From Siphonodentalium dalli (taxonomy: Eukaryota > Mollusca > Scaphopoda > Gadilida > Siphonodentaliidae), in the NCBI GenBank assembly GCA_032622095.1, contig CP136063.1, positions 88,637,980-88,701,979 of the forward strand: 64,000 bases of DNA, written 5' to 3'. The position numbers and the translations under genes are program-made. The notes beneath the pieces are model-generated. The model was given only the letters and a program-made list of their open reading frames with translations, did not search any database and was not told the origin of the DNA. Positions within the stretch are counted from its first letter, which is position 1; each line of letters begins with the position of its first letter. This document shows positions 23,331-35,455 of the stretch, one piece after another.

Positions 23331-24338
23331 TCATATCACTTGCCTCAAGCAACTTGCAACTTAGCGTTATCACGTGAACATCCGCCCTTCCAGACAGCCC
23401 TGTCCCATACACGGCGGCGTCCGTGAATTTTCAAATTTAAATGTTATATATGGTAAGGCAAAATTATGTACGGCATTATGTTGTCATAAAAATCTAACTG
23501 ATTGCCTGGTTTCCGCCGTCCACTCTGTTTAATTCAAAAACTATATTATATAGGGCCGTCGCGACCTCACAATGTTATTCCAATTTAGTTTTTATAACTT
23601 GTCCATCAAACGCAAAATTATATAAGATATCTACTCGTAAGTTCACAATTTATACCATTTTCAATTAAAATATCAATATAGTATATTTAACATTAACACC
23701 AACCAGCAAACCTGAAACTACATACGCCATCATATTTTCTAATTGTATTATTTATTGAGGGGCTGCAGGAAGACGGCCAGTATAGGTCATGCTGCTCCTG
23801 TACAATACTATTAATTCATATATCAATGCTTTGTTATTTATTCTTATTTATTGTAACAATTAAACATCTACATCTACAAGTGTTCCATTACAGTAATAAT
23901 AATAATCGCCAACAGAAAGAGTTATCAATCATCACGCCATCGTGCCAATGTCGTTGTGTCGTCCAAATTTTGGCGTGTTTTGTTGTATTATATTCACAGG
24001 GGAGGGTGGTAATAACAAATTTGCAGGAAGGTATGCCGTTTTTTTTTGCATCTGGCATTTTCGGGGACCCACCACCCCCAAACCTGCAAAGAAAATATTT
24101 TTTTATTCCACTTTTTCGATACCCCCACCCCCAAATTTGACAAATTTTGGTCCAAAACTGCAAGAAATCCTGCAATATATAGTATCGCCTGTTTCAACAA
24201 CTGACTTCGTATTCCATTTGAGATGGGTTGAAAGAATCGCTGAAGTATTATGTGGATATGTGTGTAGGGACGTATATCTATAGAGGGTTTCCGTTGACGG
24301 ATGATGTCCATGTGGGATTTACAACTGCACACCCCCCT
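23331..24338. other. No gene recognised
   Basis: AT-rich. 24020-24160 contains a duplicated CTGCAA.GAAAT and ACCCCCACCCCCAAA phrase. Overlapping short ORFs on both strands there share no codon-like pattern and are not called as genes. Confidence 0.35.
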
Positions 24339-25479
24339 TAATACTGGCCCTAGCCTATAGCCCCGTAGGATTTTCTTGCTCTAGAGCAGACTCCATATAA
24401 GTTATGTACCTTGGGTCAAGCGCTTCCAAAAAAATTTGGGTAGACTTCGTCAAATGGTTCTCCCGTCTCCATGGCAACCGTTTTCAACCTGGCTGCCAAG
24501 ATGTCATATTTTCACATCAGAAAGTCAATAAAGTGTTCTTCCAGTCAAATATGTGGAAGAGTAACAAGCTAAATTATGTATCAAAATATCCGTATTGATA
24601 CGGCGGTTAACATGTCGGTGTTACCTTTACGTGTAATAGTGAACATTATCATTTGATTTTGGGGTAAAATAGGCTTTTTCATGAATTAAACCAGTGGAAA
24701 ATGGAATCCAGCTGCATAAGTAACATCTACATCTAGTTTTGGACGGGAACATAACTAAACAATAGATGGGGGATATGTTCACATTTTGTAAGCGTATTTT
24801 GGAGCATGTCAATGTTCCATGGTTCATTTGTGATGTAAAAATAGCTTCTTTTTTTCAAAAATGAGATAATTCTGGAATCCATAACAACATGATATGTATC
24901 GTTAATTCATGCCATTTTATAAAAATTCCCAGTTTTATTTGTTAATAAATTTTTTTATGTGTTAGATGTCAGTAATAAATATACTAAAGCGTTGTTGGAA
25001 AATGGCAGATTCTATGGTTACCAGGGTAATTTAAGAGTAACACGATTATTTTGGGGTAAATTAGCTTTTTCTTCAATCAAAACAGTGAAAAATGGAATCC
25101 AGTCGTCTGAATAATATTTACATATATTCTGGAATGGGTACGCAACTGGACATTATAGGGTAGGTTTGTTAATATTTTGTGAACTGATTTTGGTTTGGTT
25201 TAATTCAGGGATCCATCATAACATAATAATCATCATTAATTCATGTCACATTATAACAATTCCCAGTTTCATGCCGTTACAATTTAAGTGTTCGATGTAA
25301 TTAATAGCTATGACAAGGTGCCGCTGGACTAAATCCGATTATATTGTTACCAGGGTATTTTTGCTATTAAAAATCAGTGAAAACTGGAATTCAGCCATCG
25401 GAACAACACCCCTCCTTATTTCTATATAACAACTGGCACTATAATAGAATCTGGCCTTACTTAAGATTAAATGATGAAA

Positions 25480-25600
25480 CTGGTTGGAGACAAGTTGATT
25501 CACTGACGCCATTCCTATTTTCAAGGTATCTAAACGATTTAGAATCTTTTCTCGACAATTATGCCATAAAAGACTTAATGTTTTTAAGTGACGGGTTTTA
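25480..25600 (+). pseudogene. LINE RT fragment
   Basis: The translation reads W-RQ-VDSLTPFLFSRYLNDLESFLDN, resembling the GVRQGDSLSPFLFSLYLNDLE block of a non-LTR RT from a different family than the 22-kb and 33-kb elements. It is a short relic just inside the left arm of the 24.3-29.2-kb inverted repeat. Confidence 0.6.
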
Positions 25601-25689
25601 AAATAGACTTAGACAATACATATACATGCAAACAATGTGTGTACTCGGAACCTCGATGATATGATTATTCTTGTAAAAAGTACCACAAA

Positions 25690-26880
25690 AGCTATATGAT
25701 ATCTAAGCTACATGGCACGCAATGACCACCTGCTGTTACATGGTGTAAATACCCAGGTGCCCACAGTAGGCCATGGATCCAAATGCCAAAAATCCAAATG
25801 TAGACCATGGATGTCAGTAGTTTATCATGGATTCTTATGATTTCAATATATAGGATAGGAACACATGGGGCTGTTGTGCCACATATTAACATATACATAG
25901 ATACTGGACCAATGCCCTATATAAATGCCATGGATGGAGGTTCATCTAAATAGTTCACGCACAAATGCCACAATGCTGTAGGTTGGCCATGGACCGAGGG
26001 CCATATAAGCAAGTCAAGAACACAAGTCGATATATGTATGACATGTCATTGTACCCAGCCCCTTATAAGTGATATATCTACGTCATTTACCCGAAAACAG
26101 TATGTTGACGATGCCTATGTGGAATGAAAAAGACCTTAAATAGTACAAAAACCGTTGTTGGTAAACTGAACGTAATCTAATATGTTGGAATAGACACACA
26201 CAGCTGACTATATGTATGCAGCGAATCTAGGTGGCTATATGTAGGTTATGTGCTCATGTCCCTAAATATATGCCAAGGAACCAACATCAATAGAATAGAA
26301 TTGGTCCAGTTCCCTATATGTGCATGTAAACAGTAGTTATGTAATAAACACACATATATTCAGGTAGACCATGTCTATAGTAGATTCGTGGAACCAAGCA
26401 CCTGCAGGTGTAAGTCATGGACCAAAATTCCTTACATGTACTACGGCATGCATGGCATCATCCAGACATGATCACTGGCCATCTATGTGTATATGACTTG
26501 CACCCAGCCCCTTATAATTATATATCTAGGCCACAAACCAAGCCATGCATATACTGTGGCCCATGCATACACCATGGCAACATGCAGGTCCCTTTATGTA
26601 GTGCAAATAACAGGTACCGAAACTTATGACATGTACCCAGGTCCCTACATAAATCCATGGAACCAGGCCTATATAGTACACCATCAACCCAGTCCACTAT
26701 CTATGACATGTACACAGTAGTTAGGACACGTCGTGGATCAAAATCCCTACAGGTAAGCCATTAACAGACACCCCTATATGCAGGCCATCCAAACATGACC
26801 CAATACATAGGTATTGGACTGATGACACATGGATGTCCATATAGGTATAGTATATTGGAAATGCTATCAGCTCATAAAGG
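25690..26880. repeat. Degenerate ~40-bp minisatellite
   Basis: Irregular repetition of CCATGGA(T/C)C, CATGTACCCAG, CCCCTTATA or CCCTATAT, and AGGCCATG-like strings, with no stable phase. The style is similar to the minisatellite at 47930-48584, read on the other strand. Confidence 0.6.
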
Positions 26881-27299
26881 TGGGTCATGGGATCTCAGTC
26901 TGAAATAGATAGACGAAGGATACACCCCTGCAAGCGGGGGAAGGACCCATCATTCATACAGCTATGACATATATAGGTAGGACAAACAGTTAGTTCCTAT
27001 TGTGTGGCAAATTAATGGCGCATTAACATGTATCCCATGTTAACATGTATCCTCGATTTATGGCAGATACAGTCATAACCTTCATTCATGCACAATATCA
27101 TTTCAAAATTAACTAAATGGTAATAACTTAAAGGTACGTTTGTCAATTGAAGGTGTTGCCTAGCAACACTTTCAACCACAATATCAACCTGAAATAAGGT
27201 CATATTGCGTAGTTACGCCACACCAAACCATTTAATGATGCATTATTTGTCAATATAAGCACAATATGAAACAGATATATCAGTTAATTTGCCAGAAAA

Positions 27300-28060
27300 T
27301 CATACTGGTCGACAGTAGTTTGTCAATGTTGGGTATATCCCCAAGCAACCGTTACCACCCTTGTAAGAATGAAATATATTACTTTTCCAGTCATGCCCAC
27401 GCTAATAACTATTATAGTTGTTTTCGTCAACAAAATGCTATATGGTGCAGTTTAGTTTTTAAAAAAATGCCATAATAGCTGTCATATGTACATTTTCGGG
27501 TATATCCATAGCAACCGTTACCACCCATGTTATTAAGAAATATGGTAATTTTCCAGTCATTCCCACACAAACAACAAATATTATAATAGTTTTCACCATA
27601 ACAATGTTACATGGTGTAGTTTAGATTGTTAAAACTGCCATAATTTCAACCATGTGTGAATTAATTCAATTTCGGGCGATGTCCCTAGCAACCGTTACCA
27701 ACACTGTAAGTAAGAAATATGGTATTTTTTCAATCAGGTGCACATCAACAACAACTATTATAATTGTTTTCACCACAAGGTCCTATATTGTTTTGTTTAA
27801 TTTGTTAAAATTGCCATTAATATCGGTCATCTGTATATTTTTCGATGTTGGGTATGTCCCTAGCAACCGTTACCATCCCTGTAAGTAAGAAATACGGTAC
27901 ATTTCCTATCAGATCCACATAAACAACAACTAATATAATTATTTTCAACATAAACTGATACATGGAATAGTTTAGTTTGTACAAAAACTGCCATACTATT
28001 AGTAATATATGCATTTCTTCGATTTCGGGTAGTTGCATAGCAACCGTTGCTAAGGAAGGA
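27300..28060. repeat. ~165-177-bp tandem repeat, 5 copies
   Basis: AGCAACCGTTACCACC is found at about 27345, 27511, 27688, 27863 and 28039 (last copy diverged). The copies are separated by GTAAG.AAATATGGTA, TTTTCCAGTCA, ACAACTATTATAATTGTTTTCA and TGGTGTAGTTTAG.TTGTTAAA. It lies in the loop of the 24.3-29.2-kb inverted repeat. Confidence 0.8.
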
Positions 28061-29210
28061 CCTCCCACGAATGTCTCCGTATCTGAAAATAGTGCACGGG
28101 GAACATATATGCCAAGTTTCATGCTTTTATCACCTTTTGCACAATTGTTACCCCAAGCGCCTGGACTAACAGTCATTTTGATATATCTAGAAGCAGATAA
28201 ATGAATAACGATAGTCAAGATGAAGAAAACGGCGTTGAAATTTGACTAAAACCAGATTTCATCGTGTTTATTTACGAAAAATCCCATTTTACCCAAAAAA
28301 TAGAAAATCGTACATTTCACAAAAAGGCAACACCAACATGTTATCTGCTGTATCAATATGAAAATGTTGACATATAATTCATAGTGTTACTCTTTCACAT
28401 GACTCAATTCGAATAAGTTCCCACTAATGAATGTGTATAGTACATGTACCTATATAGAGATAAAGGGAATGTTATTCAGAATACAGGATTCCAGTTTTCA
28501 CTGATTTCATTAAATCAAAATAAATTACCCTGGTAACCACATAATCTACCTTATTCCAACAACGCTTTATTATATTTATTACTGAGATCTAACACTTAAA
28601 TTATTAACAAATAAAACTGGGAATTTTTATAAAATGGCATGAATTAATGATACATATCATGTTGTGATGGATTCCAGAATGCTCTCATTTTTCATAAAAA
28701 AAAAGCTATTTTTACCCCAAAAATGAACAATGGAACATTGACATACTCCAAAAGACGCTTACAAAATGTGAACATTTCCCCCATATATTGTTTAGTTACG
28801 TTCCCGCCGAAAACAAGATGTAGATGGTACTTAGTCAGCTGGATTCCATTTTTCACTGGTTTGATTCACGAAAAAGCATATTTTACCAAAAATAAAATGA
28901 TAATGTACACTATTACACGAAAAGATAATACCGGCATGCTAACCGCCGTATCAATAGGGATATTTTGATATATAACTCAGTTTGTTACTCTTCCACATAT
29001 ATGACAGGATGAACACTTTATTGACTTTCTGGTGTGAAAATATTACATCTTGGCAGCCATTTTGAAAACGGTTGCCATGGAGACGGGAGAACTATTTGAC
29101 GAAGTCTACCCAAATTGTTTTGGAAGCCCTTGACCCAAGGTACATAACTTATATTGAGTCTGCTCTAGAGCAAGAAAATCCTACGGGGGTATAGGCTAGG
29201 GCCAGTATTA

Positions 29211-29640
29211 CCTTGAACAAACCAATATTTTGACCAAAAGTAGAAAGAAATGCAAATGTTGGTCTAAAACAACAAAATCCACACACATTACTGTTTGGAA
29301 ATTCAGATTACCACCAGAACAATGTCAAAATGTCAACCCAGTGTTGGTGTAATATTGACTTATATTGTGTCAGATATGAAATTTCCAACTGGAACACTTT
29401 CTCATTATATAGAAGATCTTTATGAATGAGAGCAGCAAATATGGCTACATGTCGTTGGGTGCCTCATCCCACCAACTCTGCGGTAATACATGTCAACAGT
29501 TGGAAACGTCATAATGTTATGAATTGCCAATATGGACTATAGGTTGTTTACCGGACGCATTTCACTTGAACCAGCACGACTAATACTGTTCTGATTGAGC
29601 TCAATCAACGCCATAAAAACCGCCGCGTTCCCACGGGCTT
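29211..29640. other. No feature recognised
   Basis: No repeat or coding signal was noticed outside the neighbouring palindromes. Confidence 0.35.
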
Positions 29641-29648
29641 AATCTTTG

Positions 29649-29697
29649 CAGCAAGAAAATATCAGGGTACAATTGTACCTGATATTTTCTTGCAGAT
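29649..29697. repeat. Short perfect palindrome
   Basis: GCAAGAAAATATCAGG, a GTACAATTGTAC centre, then CCTGATATTTTCTTGC. One arm is repeated immediately afterwards (GATATTTTCTTGCAGG). Confidence 0.8.
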
Positions 29698-29967
29698 ATT
29701 TTCTTGCAGGTACATGTGGACGCGCCATATGTGTGGTGAGAGTAAGAGATCATCTGAGTTAATAGACACGCACATAATTATCTGATTAGCTTGATGCACT
29801 GATGACAGTTATTTTCTAACTATTGATAGTCACATTAATGTTTGAGACAGTTGCTCGATCAGTTTCCACGCACACACTGATCTAGGCTTAAAGGTATTCG
29901 TTTCATCAGGAGAAATTTATTTATTTCAGTTTTACATTTCTCGAAGCTTCTTTCTGAAGGTTTTTCA

Positions 29968-30213
29968 ATGGAAGGGGAATAACTCTATATCTTAGTTTGA
30001 ATTCTTTGCATTTAGGAGCGAGATGGGGAAAATGTTTTTATGTTTTCAGCTGTTTGCTATTACTTTATGAGCACCTTCTGAGACACATACGCTCCAAATG
30101 GTGATGAATTATAGTATTTTAACCATAATTTATGTCATAGATTATTATTATTAAAACCGTATATAAAGGCACTATAAAAAATTGGTGAATCGAAAATTAA
30201 ATGGGCCTTTAAA
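29968..30213. mobile_element. Partial inverse copy of the 19.9-kb MITE
   Basis: Starts TCAATGGAAGGGGAATAAC and ends TCGAAAATTAAATGGGCCT-TTAA. In between it is the reverse complement of 19923-20205, including CAAATGGTGATGAATTATAG and the CACTATAAAAAATTGGTGA phrase. The second TIR is absent, so it is a truncated copy or a shorter related element. Confidence 0.65.
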
Positions 30214-30675
30214 TAATGTTTTTTATTTAATACATTCTGTGCATATATGGCAGTGGTCGACCAGCGTAGCGAGGGGACTGAACTATGTCAGACCAACATG
30301 ACAGGGAACTAAACTATGTGGAATCACTTAACTAAATGGTTTCCCACATTATAGTTAGTTCAGAATCATAGCACTCGATAAAAAACCTCATAATGTAGTC
30401 CAATGTAAATTTGACACGCTTACTGCAAAGAGAATTCCAGCGACATTGTGTATAGCCGTGATTTAGAATACATTTTAGGAAGTAGTCTCAAACAATCCAT
30501 TTATGCTGAATAGATTCTGTAAAATCAAGACTGAATCTATTCTTGGTAATGTAAATATGTTTTCCTAGTATTTGAGGTTGACAAATACCTGGATTTAATA
30601 TTGAATATATGTCGGAAACACTGCATATATCATCCGCGGATTATTATATATTTTGGTTGTTTGTTTATTTTGTAT

Positions 30676-30735
30676 TGTGTGTATGTATGTATGTATGTTT
30701 AAGTATATGTGTGTGTGTGTGTGTGTGAGTATGCG

Positions 30736-30772
<37 letters not shown>

Positions 30773-30840
30773 ATATATATGTATATATATAGCTATATAT
30801 ATATGTATATATGTATGTATATGTATATATGTGTATATAC
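30676..30840. repeat. Compound GT/TA microsatellite
   Basis: (TGTA)n at 30680-30700, (GT)n at 30710-30728, then (TA)n and TATATATG variants to 30840. ORFs on both strands here are artefacts of the dinucleotide run. Confidence 0.9.
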
Positions 30841-31369
30841 ATATCTGGGTTCGTACTAAACTGCATACCAATATACAGTATGCTTGTACTAATGTACACG
30901 TATTGGTTTAATACATTAACTGAACTATAGTACATGTATACAGATATTGGCCCCATATACAGTACATGTGTATACAATTATGTACATGTACTAAAACACG
31001 ATTAGTGGTCCATCAGAGTAGGCTCAATGAGCAGAAACTTATTATACTGTTCAATATTTGCGATTTACAAATGCATCCAAAATATCAAATGGATAAACTG
31101 GTAATTTGTCGGATTACTCGGCAATACAACTGGGAACTGGCTCTCACATTAATATATAAAATTGCATGTATCCTTTCCTTGATGCTCTAAACGCAAAGCT
31201 CAAAAATCGAAACACTTCTGAATTAAATGTGTTAAAAATCACAATTCTTACAAATATCCAAATAATGTTTTACCATATGTACTGAATGTACACGCATATA
31301 TGCACATGCATGCATGTGTGATATATTCACCAATGCATATATAACTCCTGGTAATCCCTATAATATCGT
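30841..31369. other. No gene recognised
   Basis: AT-rich sequence with scattered ACATGTA motifs. No gene supported. Confidence 0.35.
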
Positions 31370-32660
31370 CTTACGGACACAGTGAACATGTTGATTAATG
31401 ATGCTAGAATTCCTTCATGTTGTTGGCAATCTTAAAACATAGCATATCCTCGAAGACTCCGCTTCCTTTCAGCATCCCTTCAATTTCGACATTTCGGAAG
31501 GGATGCAAGGAGGGGCAGTGGACTCTTGCACATTCGCTATTTCTCAGGGAAGACACGGGTTGTACTATTCCTCGATATATTTACCTTCAGCAGATTATGG
31601 TCCCTCGGTGCCCTTCCCTGAGTAAAAACGTTGTGCCATCGGGGGTACGAAACCACTGCATTATATATGGACACTTGTATCAATTGTTTATACATCAGTG
31701 AATATATGATCAAAATCTAGGCTGACATATAAAGTACTTAAGTAAATATATACAAAACTATTTAAATCGTTACACATGCTCAAAAGATTGTATAAACCGA
31801 CATGTATGTGTACTATTTTTGATTGATACGTGTTATCGATTGTTGATGTTATATTTATGTACATGTATATGGGGTGGTATGTCCAATTCCATAACTGTAT
31901 CTGTATGTATATGCTCTACCATTTGGGAACAAATCTATCCAACTTTCGAACGCTATCTATGCACATCATTCTGATCACTTATTCCACTTAAAGTGTTGCT
32001 GAGGTGACAAATTCTTCCACTCTCACGGAATTACCAGTTCCATTTCAACAGAATCTCCCAATATATACTTTTACACACACGCTGGACATGAAGTCCAATG
32101 ATGCTAATACTCCATCGTGTTGTTGGCAATCTCAAAACATAACATAGTCGTGAAGACTCTGCTCCCTTTCAGCATCCCTTCACTTTTGAAACTTCGGAAG
32201 GGATGCAATGGAGGGGCGGTGGACTCTTGCACATACTCTATTTCTCAGGGATGGCACCGATCGCCCACATACTATTCCACGATATACTGACTCTCGGTGG
32301 ATCTGGGCCCTCGGTGCCCTCCTCGGGTTACATATGGTGTACCATTGGGGATATGAAACCACCGGATTATATATGGACACTACGCTGATAAAATAATAAT
32401 AATCAAGAATCATCGCCTGATGCATCATACATGCGCGAGCATCCGATCTGTATATTGTTACTAATTACTATATGCTATTTATGTACATAAATATGGGGTG
32501 GGTGTCCAACTCCATAACTTCAACCGTATGTTGGCCATATCATTTCAGAACAAATTTATCCAAAGGTTGAACGCTCTTTATGCACACAATTCGGACTTTT
32601 TACCCCCCTAAAGTGTTTCTGGGGTGAAAATACTTCTACCCTATCGAAATTCCCAGACCT
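31370..32660. repeat. Two-copy direct repeat, ~620-700-bp offset
   Basis: GTTGTTGGCAATCT.AAAACAT, CTTTCAGCATCCCTTCA, TTCGGAAGGGATGCAA and GGACTCTTGCACAT at about 31425-31690 recur about 700 bp later at 32125-32385. The following ATATGGGGTGG phrase (31868) recurs at 32491. A C-rich/G-rich pair inside each copy (CATCCCTTC and GAAGGGATG) can form a small stem. Confidence 0.75.
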
Positions 32661-33479
32661 ATTCTAGTTGTCAATTTTAAAAATCTACCGCTTAAACTTA
32701 CTAATAATAAGTTAGACATCATTTTTAAAACTTGGTTAATGTGTAAATTTCAAAGGCTCCCTGAACAAATTATGGCTATTATATATATTGTCTCTCCGCC
32801 AGATTAACTATTATTTGGTACGTCCAATAGTCATATGGGCTAATTTGGTCTCGGAATGTGCATAAAGAGGCTGGAGTTGAGAAACCCCATCCCAGAATTC
32901 TTACTCTTTCTGGAAACCCTGATATGCATTGTTATTATTTCTGTGTCAAAGTGTGACTAGCGGTAAAATAGATTTGCGTTCCGACATTCGTACCGCCCAA
33001 CTGTCAGTGATACCTTATTAATATTCATCAAGGCGTTACTTTAGCGACTCCATTGGCTAGCATGAAGAAACTTACCTCCGCGTCATAGTTTATGCATGAT
33101 ATTCGACATATTTGTACTCAGCGGCGATCAGCCTGCGCGATTCTCGAACATAACCCGATACATATTGTCTCGCGTGCAATAGCAACGAAGTTTTATTAGC
33201 GCGATTTGGGAATTGAACAGTTCATTGTAATACTTGTAAAATCATAAATTACGATGTGCGAGTCTCAAACACCAAACGGGACCTCAGTTAAAACGGTATA
33301 TAGTCCTGTAATTTAGAATGGAAAATACTGACACATAGATAACCTCTCCGTATATTGGTGTTCTTTTTCAGAATGACATCACATTTCTATCTCAAGTTTT
33401 ATTACTTTCCGTATAGATATAACAGTTGAACGCATATAAAATTGGCCGAAAACCGGGTTCTAAAACCGGATGAACTAGA
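32661..33479. other. No feature recognised; may include the LINE 5' region
   Basis: The last few hundred bases are richer in CpG (GCGCGATT, CGGCGATCAGCCTGCGCG) and may be the 5' untranslated or promoter part of the LINE that follows. The 5' boundary of that element could not be fixed. Confidence 0.3.
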
Positions 33480-33600
33480 ATGTACGCAATGCCTGTTCTA
33501 ATTCTTGCGTTGCTAATTGATTTATGCCTCCATCATATATATTGTTATTGCCTGATAGCCCAACCCTCCCCAATAAAACACTACGATCACATACCACCTC

Positions 33601-34650
33601 TTGCCCACCGGTTTGCCTATAACTGGGATCGGCCCTTTGTGGCCGAATCCTATTGTAATGATTAATATTATGACTTATCGGGCAAGAGTTGGTGTGTTCT
33701 ATACGCGTGCAGTAAGTACAAAGGGAAAGAAACTAAATATGTTGTGTTCACTTAGCCTTCTGTCATTCCTTGCACTACGTTCCATTGGTATAACGGAAAA
33801 CTTGACTTTCCTCATTGTTCTGAAGTATTATATGCTGAATAACGATAGTATTCTTCCCAAATATATTTTTGATAGGAATAATTTCAGAGTCACTGCAAAC
33901 TTTAGCAAACTTTCCTTCAATGTTGCAATAAACACAATATCTCGATCACCACTAGTAACTTTATCACACTTATGTCGTGCAATTTATGAAATAATGAAAA
34001 GTTTATTAATGAAATCTGGGAGCGTTCACCCAAATCCTGGACCAAACGCACATACCCTATCGATTATGTGCCTCAATGTACAAAGCCTATTGCCAAAGAT
34101 TGATACCATTATTGCCGAATGTCAAAATTATGATATACTTGCATTTACTGAGACCTGGCTATCAGATTCAACCTCGGACGAGGAGTTGACTATACCGGGA
34201 TTCAACAGCCCTGAACGACTTAATCGTCCTACTCTCGGTGGAGGTATTGCGATTTATGTCCGCAACTCACTTCATTTCAAAAGGCGAAAAGATATCGAAA
34301 TACTCGGCCTTGAACACATGTGGTTAGAAATCTTCACGCATACGAACAGTTTCCTTTTTGGAACCTTCTATAGACCTCCGAATTCACCCGTAGAACTCTG
34401 GGATAAAATATACACTTCACTTGATGGAGCGATGGACACAAAAGAATCCAGAAATCACACAATTGTTACCGGAGATTTCAATTGTAACCAACTGTGCACT
34501 GAACCAAAACAAACAAGATATATATGTGGGAAGTTTGGTATGAAACAGCTTATAGAACAACCTACCTACTTCACTGAAAATTCCCGATCACTCTTAGACC
34601 TGTTTTTTTTTCAAATAAACCGGATTTTGTACAGTCGTGTGAGATTTTAG
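33601..34650 (+). pseudogene. LINE ORF2 part 1: endonuclease domain
   Basis: 349 residues. A hydrophobic, poorly conserved N-terminus leads to SGSVHPNPGPN (residues about 139-149), then the endonuclease: LNVQSLLPKID (158-168), ILAFTETWL with the catalytic Glu at 184, GGGIAIYV (213-220), GTFYRPPN (254-261) and IVTGDFN with Asp292/Asn294. The enzyme would nick target DNA for target-primed reverse transcription. The frame is lost inside a T8-9 run at about 34602-34610. The plus-one phase continues the protein with no sequence lost, so a single inserted T is the likely lesion. An upstream 61-residue ORF (33480-33665) may be part of the leader and is not called. Confidence 0.85.
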
Positions 34651-34667
34651 ATCCTTTTTTTGCAGAA

Positions 34668-35426
34668 TTGGTTCGATATCACTGCCCAATCGTACTTACT
34701 TTAAATATTTCTAAAGGGACATCGAACCGATTCATCAAAAGAAGAATATGGAAATACAACGAGGCAAATTTCAGTGCAATGAATGAAGAATTGCAAACGT
34801 GGGGCTCCGAGAATCCGTTGAAACATGTGAATTATACAGAACTTGCGACGGTGATAACTAACAAAATAAATGAAGTCGCGATAAAACACATTCCAAACAA
34901 ATTTGTTACAATTAGAACAGATGAACCCGAATGGATGTCAGGCCACATTCGTCTCCTTATGAGGCAACGCAAACGATTATATGTCAAAGCAAAAAAGAAT
35001 ACGACATTAAATGCATGGGCTAAATATAAAACCAAGCGAAATGAAGTAATATCATCTATCAGAACTGCCAAGCGACTGGAAATGGAAAAAAAACAAAAAC
35101 TCCTCGGCAGTTCTTTTACTGATTCCTCAGTGTGGTGGAAAACTCTTAATAGACTCATGGCCCCAGACCAAAAACCTATTCCGTCACTTTGCGAGGACAA
35201 CAACGTATACACAGATAACAATTCTAAATCGGAAATATTAAATAATTATTTTTGCTCTACATCGTCCCTGCCCGAATCTGACAAAAAAGAACTACCGCTA
35301 TTATCTAGATCTAAAAATTGTACATTGAAACTTATTAAGATTACACACAAAGATGTATTGGAATCCCTGACAAGTGTTAAAGTAGCAAAGGCCAGTGGCG
35401 ATACGGTATCAGCCCAAAAATTCTAA
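34668..35426 (+). pseudogene. LINE ORF2 part 2: endonuclease end and linker
   Basis: 252 residues starting at an internal Met. It opens with VRYHCPIVL, the last endonuclease block, where the catalytic His is kept but the usual preceding Asp is replaced. A basic linker follows (FIKRRIWKYN, RLLMRQRKRLY), typical of the region between endonuclease and RT. It ends at TAA after VAKASGDTVSAQKF. The next bases in another frame read ISPKILKNC, so a one-base deletion near 35400-35410 is the probable break. Confidence 0.8.
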
Positions 35427-35455
35427 AGAATTGCGCAACGGCCCTAGCAAGTCCT

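Larger units (their letters stand above)
24339..29210. repeat. 4.9-kb long inverted repeat
   Basis: The outer ends are TAATACTGGCCCTAGCCTATA at 24339 and the inverse TATAGGCTAGGGCCAGTATTA at 29210. Arms extend inward through CCGTAGGATTTTCTTGCTCTAGAGCA, ACCTTGGGTCAAG, CCATGGCAACCGTTTTCA and TATCGGCGGTTA-like sequence to AAATCAGTGAAAACTGGAATTC (25385), opposite GGATTCCAGTTTTCACTGATTT (28487). The left arm is about 1.05 kb because it holds two tandem copies of a ~385-bp subunit. The right arm is about 0.72 kb. The interior holds an RT fragment, a minisatellite and a ~175-bp tandem repeat. No transposase was found. Confidence 0.75.

Noticed and set aside
23826-24332. Four overlapping ORFs on both strands
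   Set aside because: Mutually overlapping, C-rich/G-rich low-complexity sequence with no recognisable domain.
30653-30871. ORFs rich in Y, I, C and T on both strands
   Set aside because: Artefacts of the GT/TA microsatellite.
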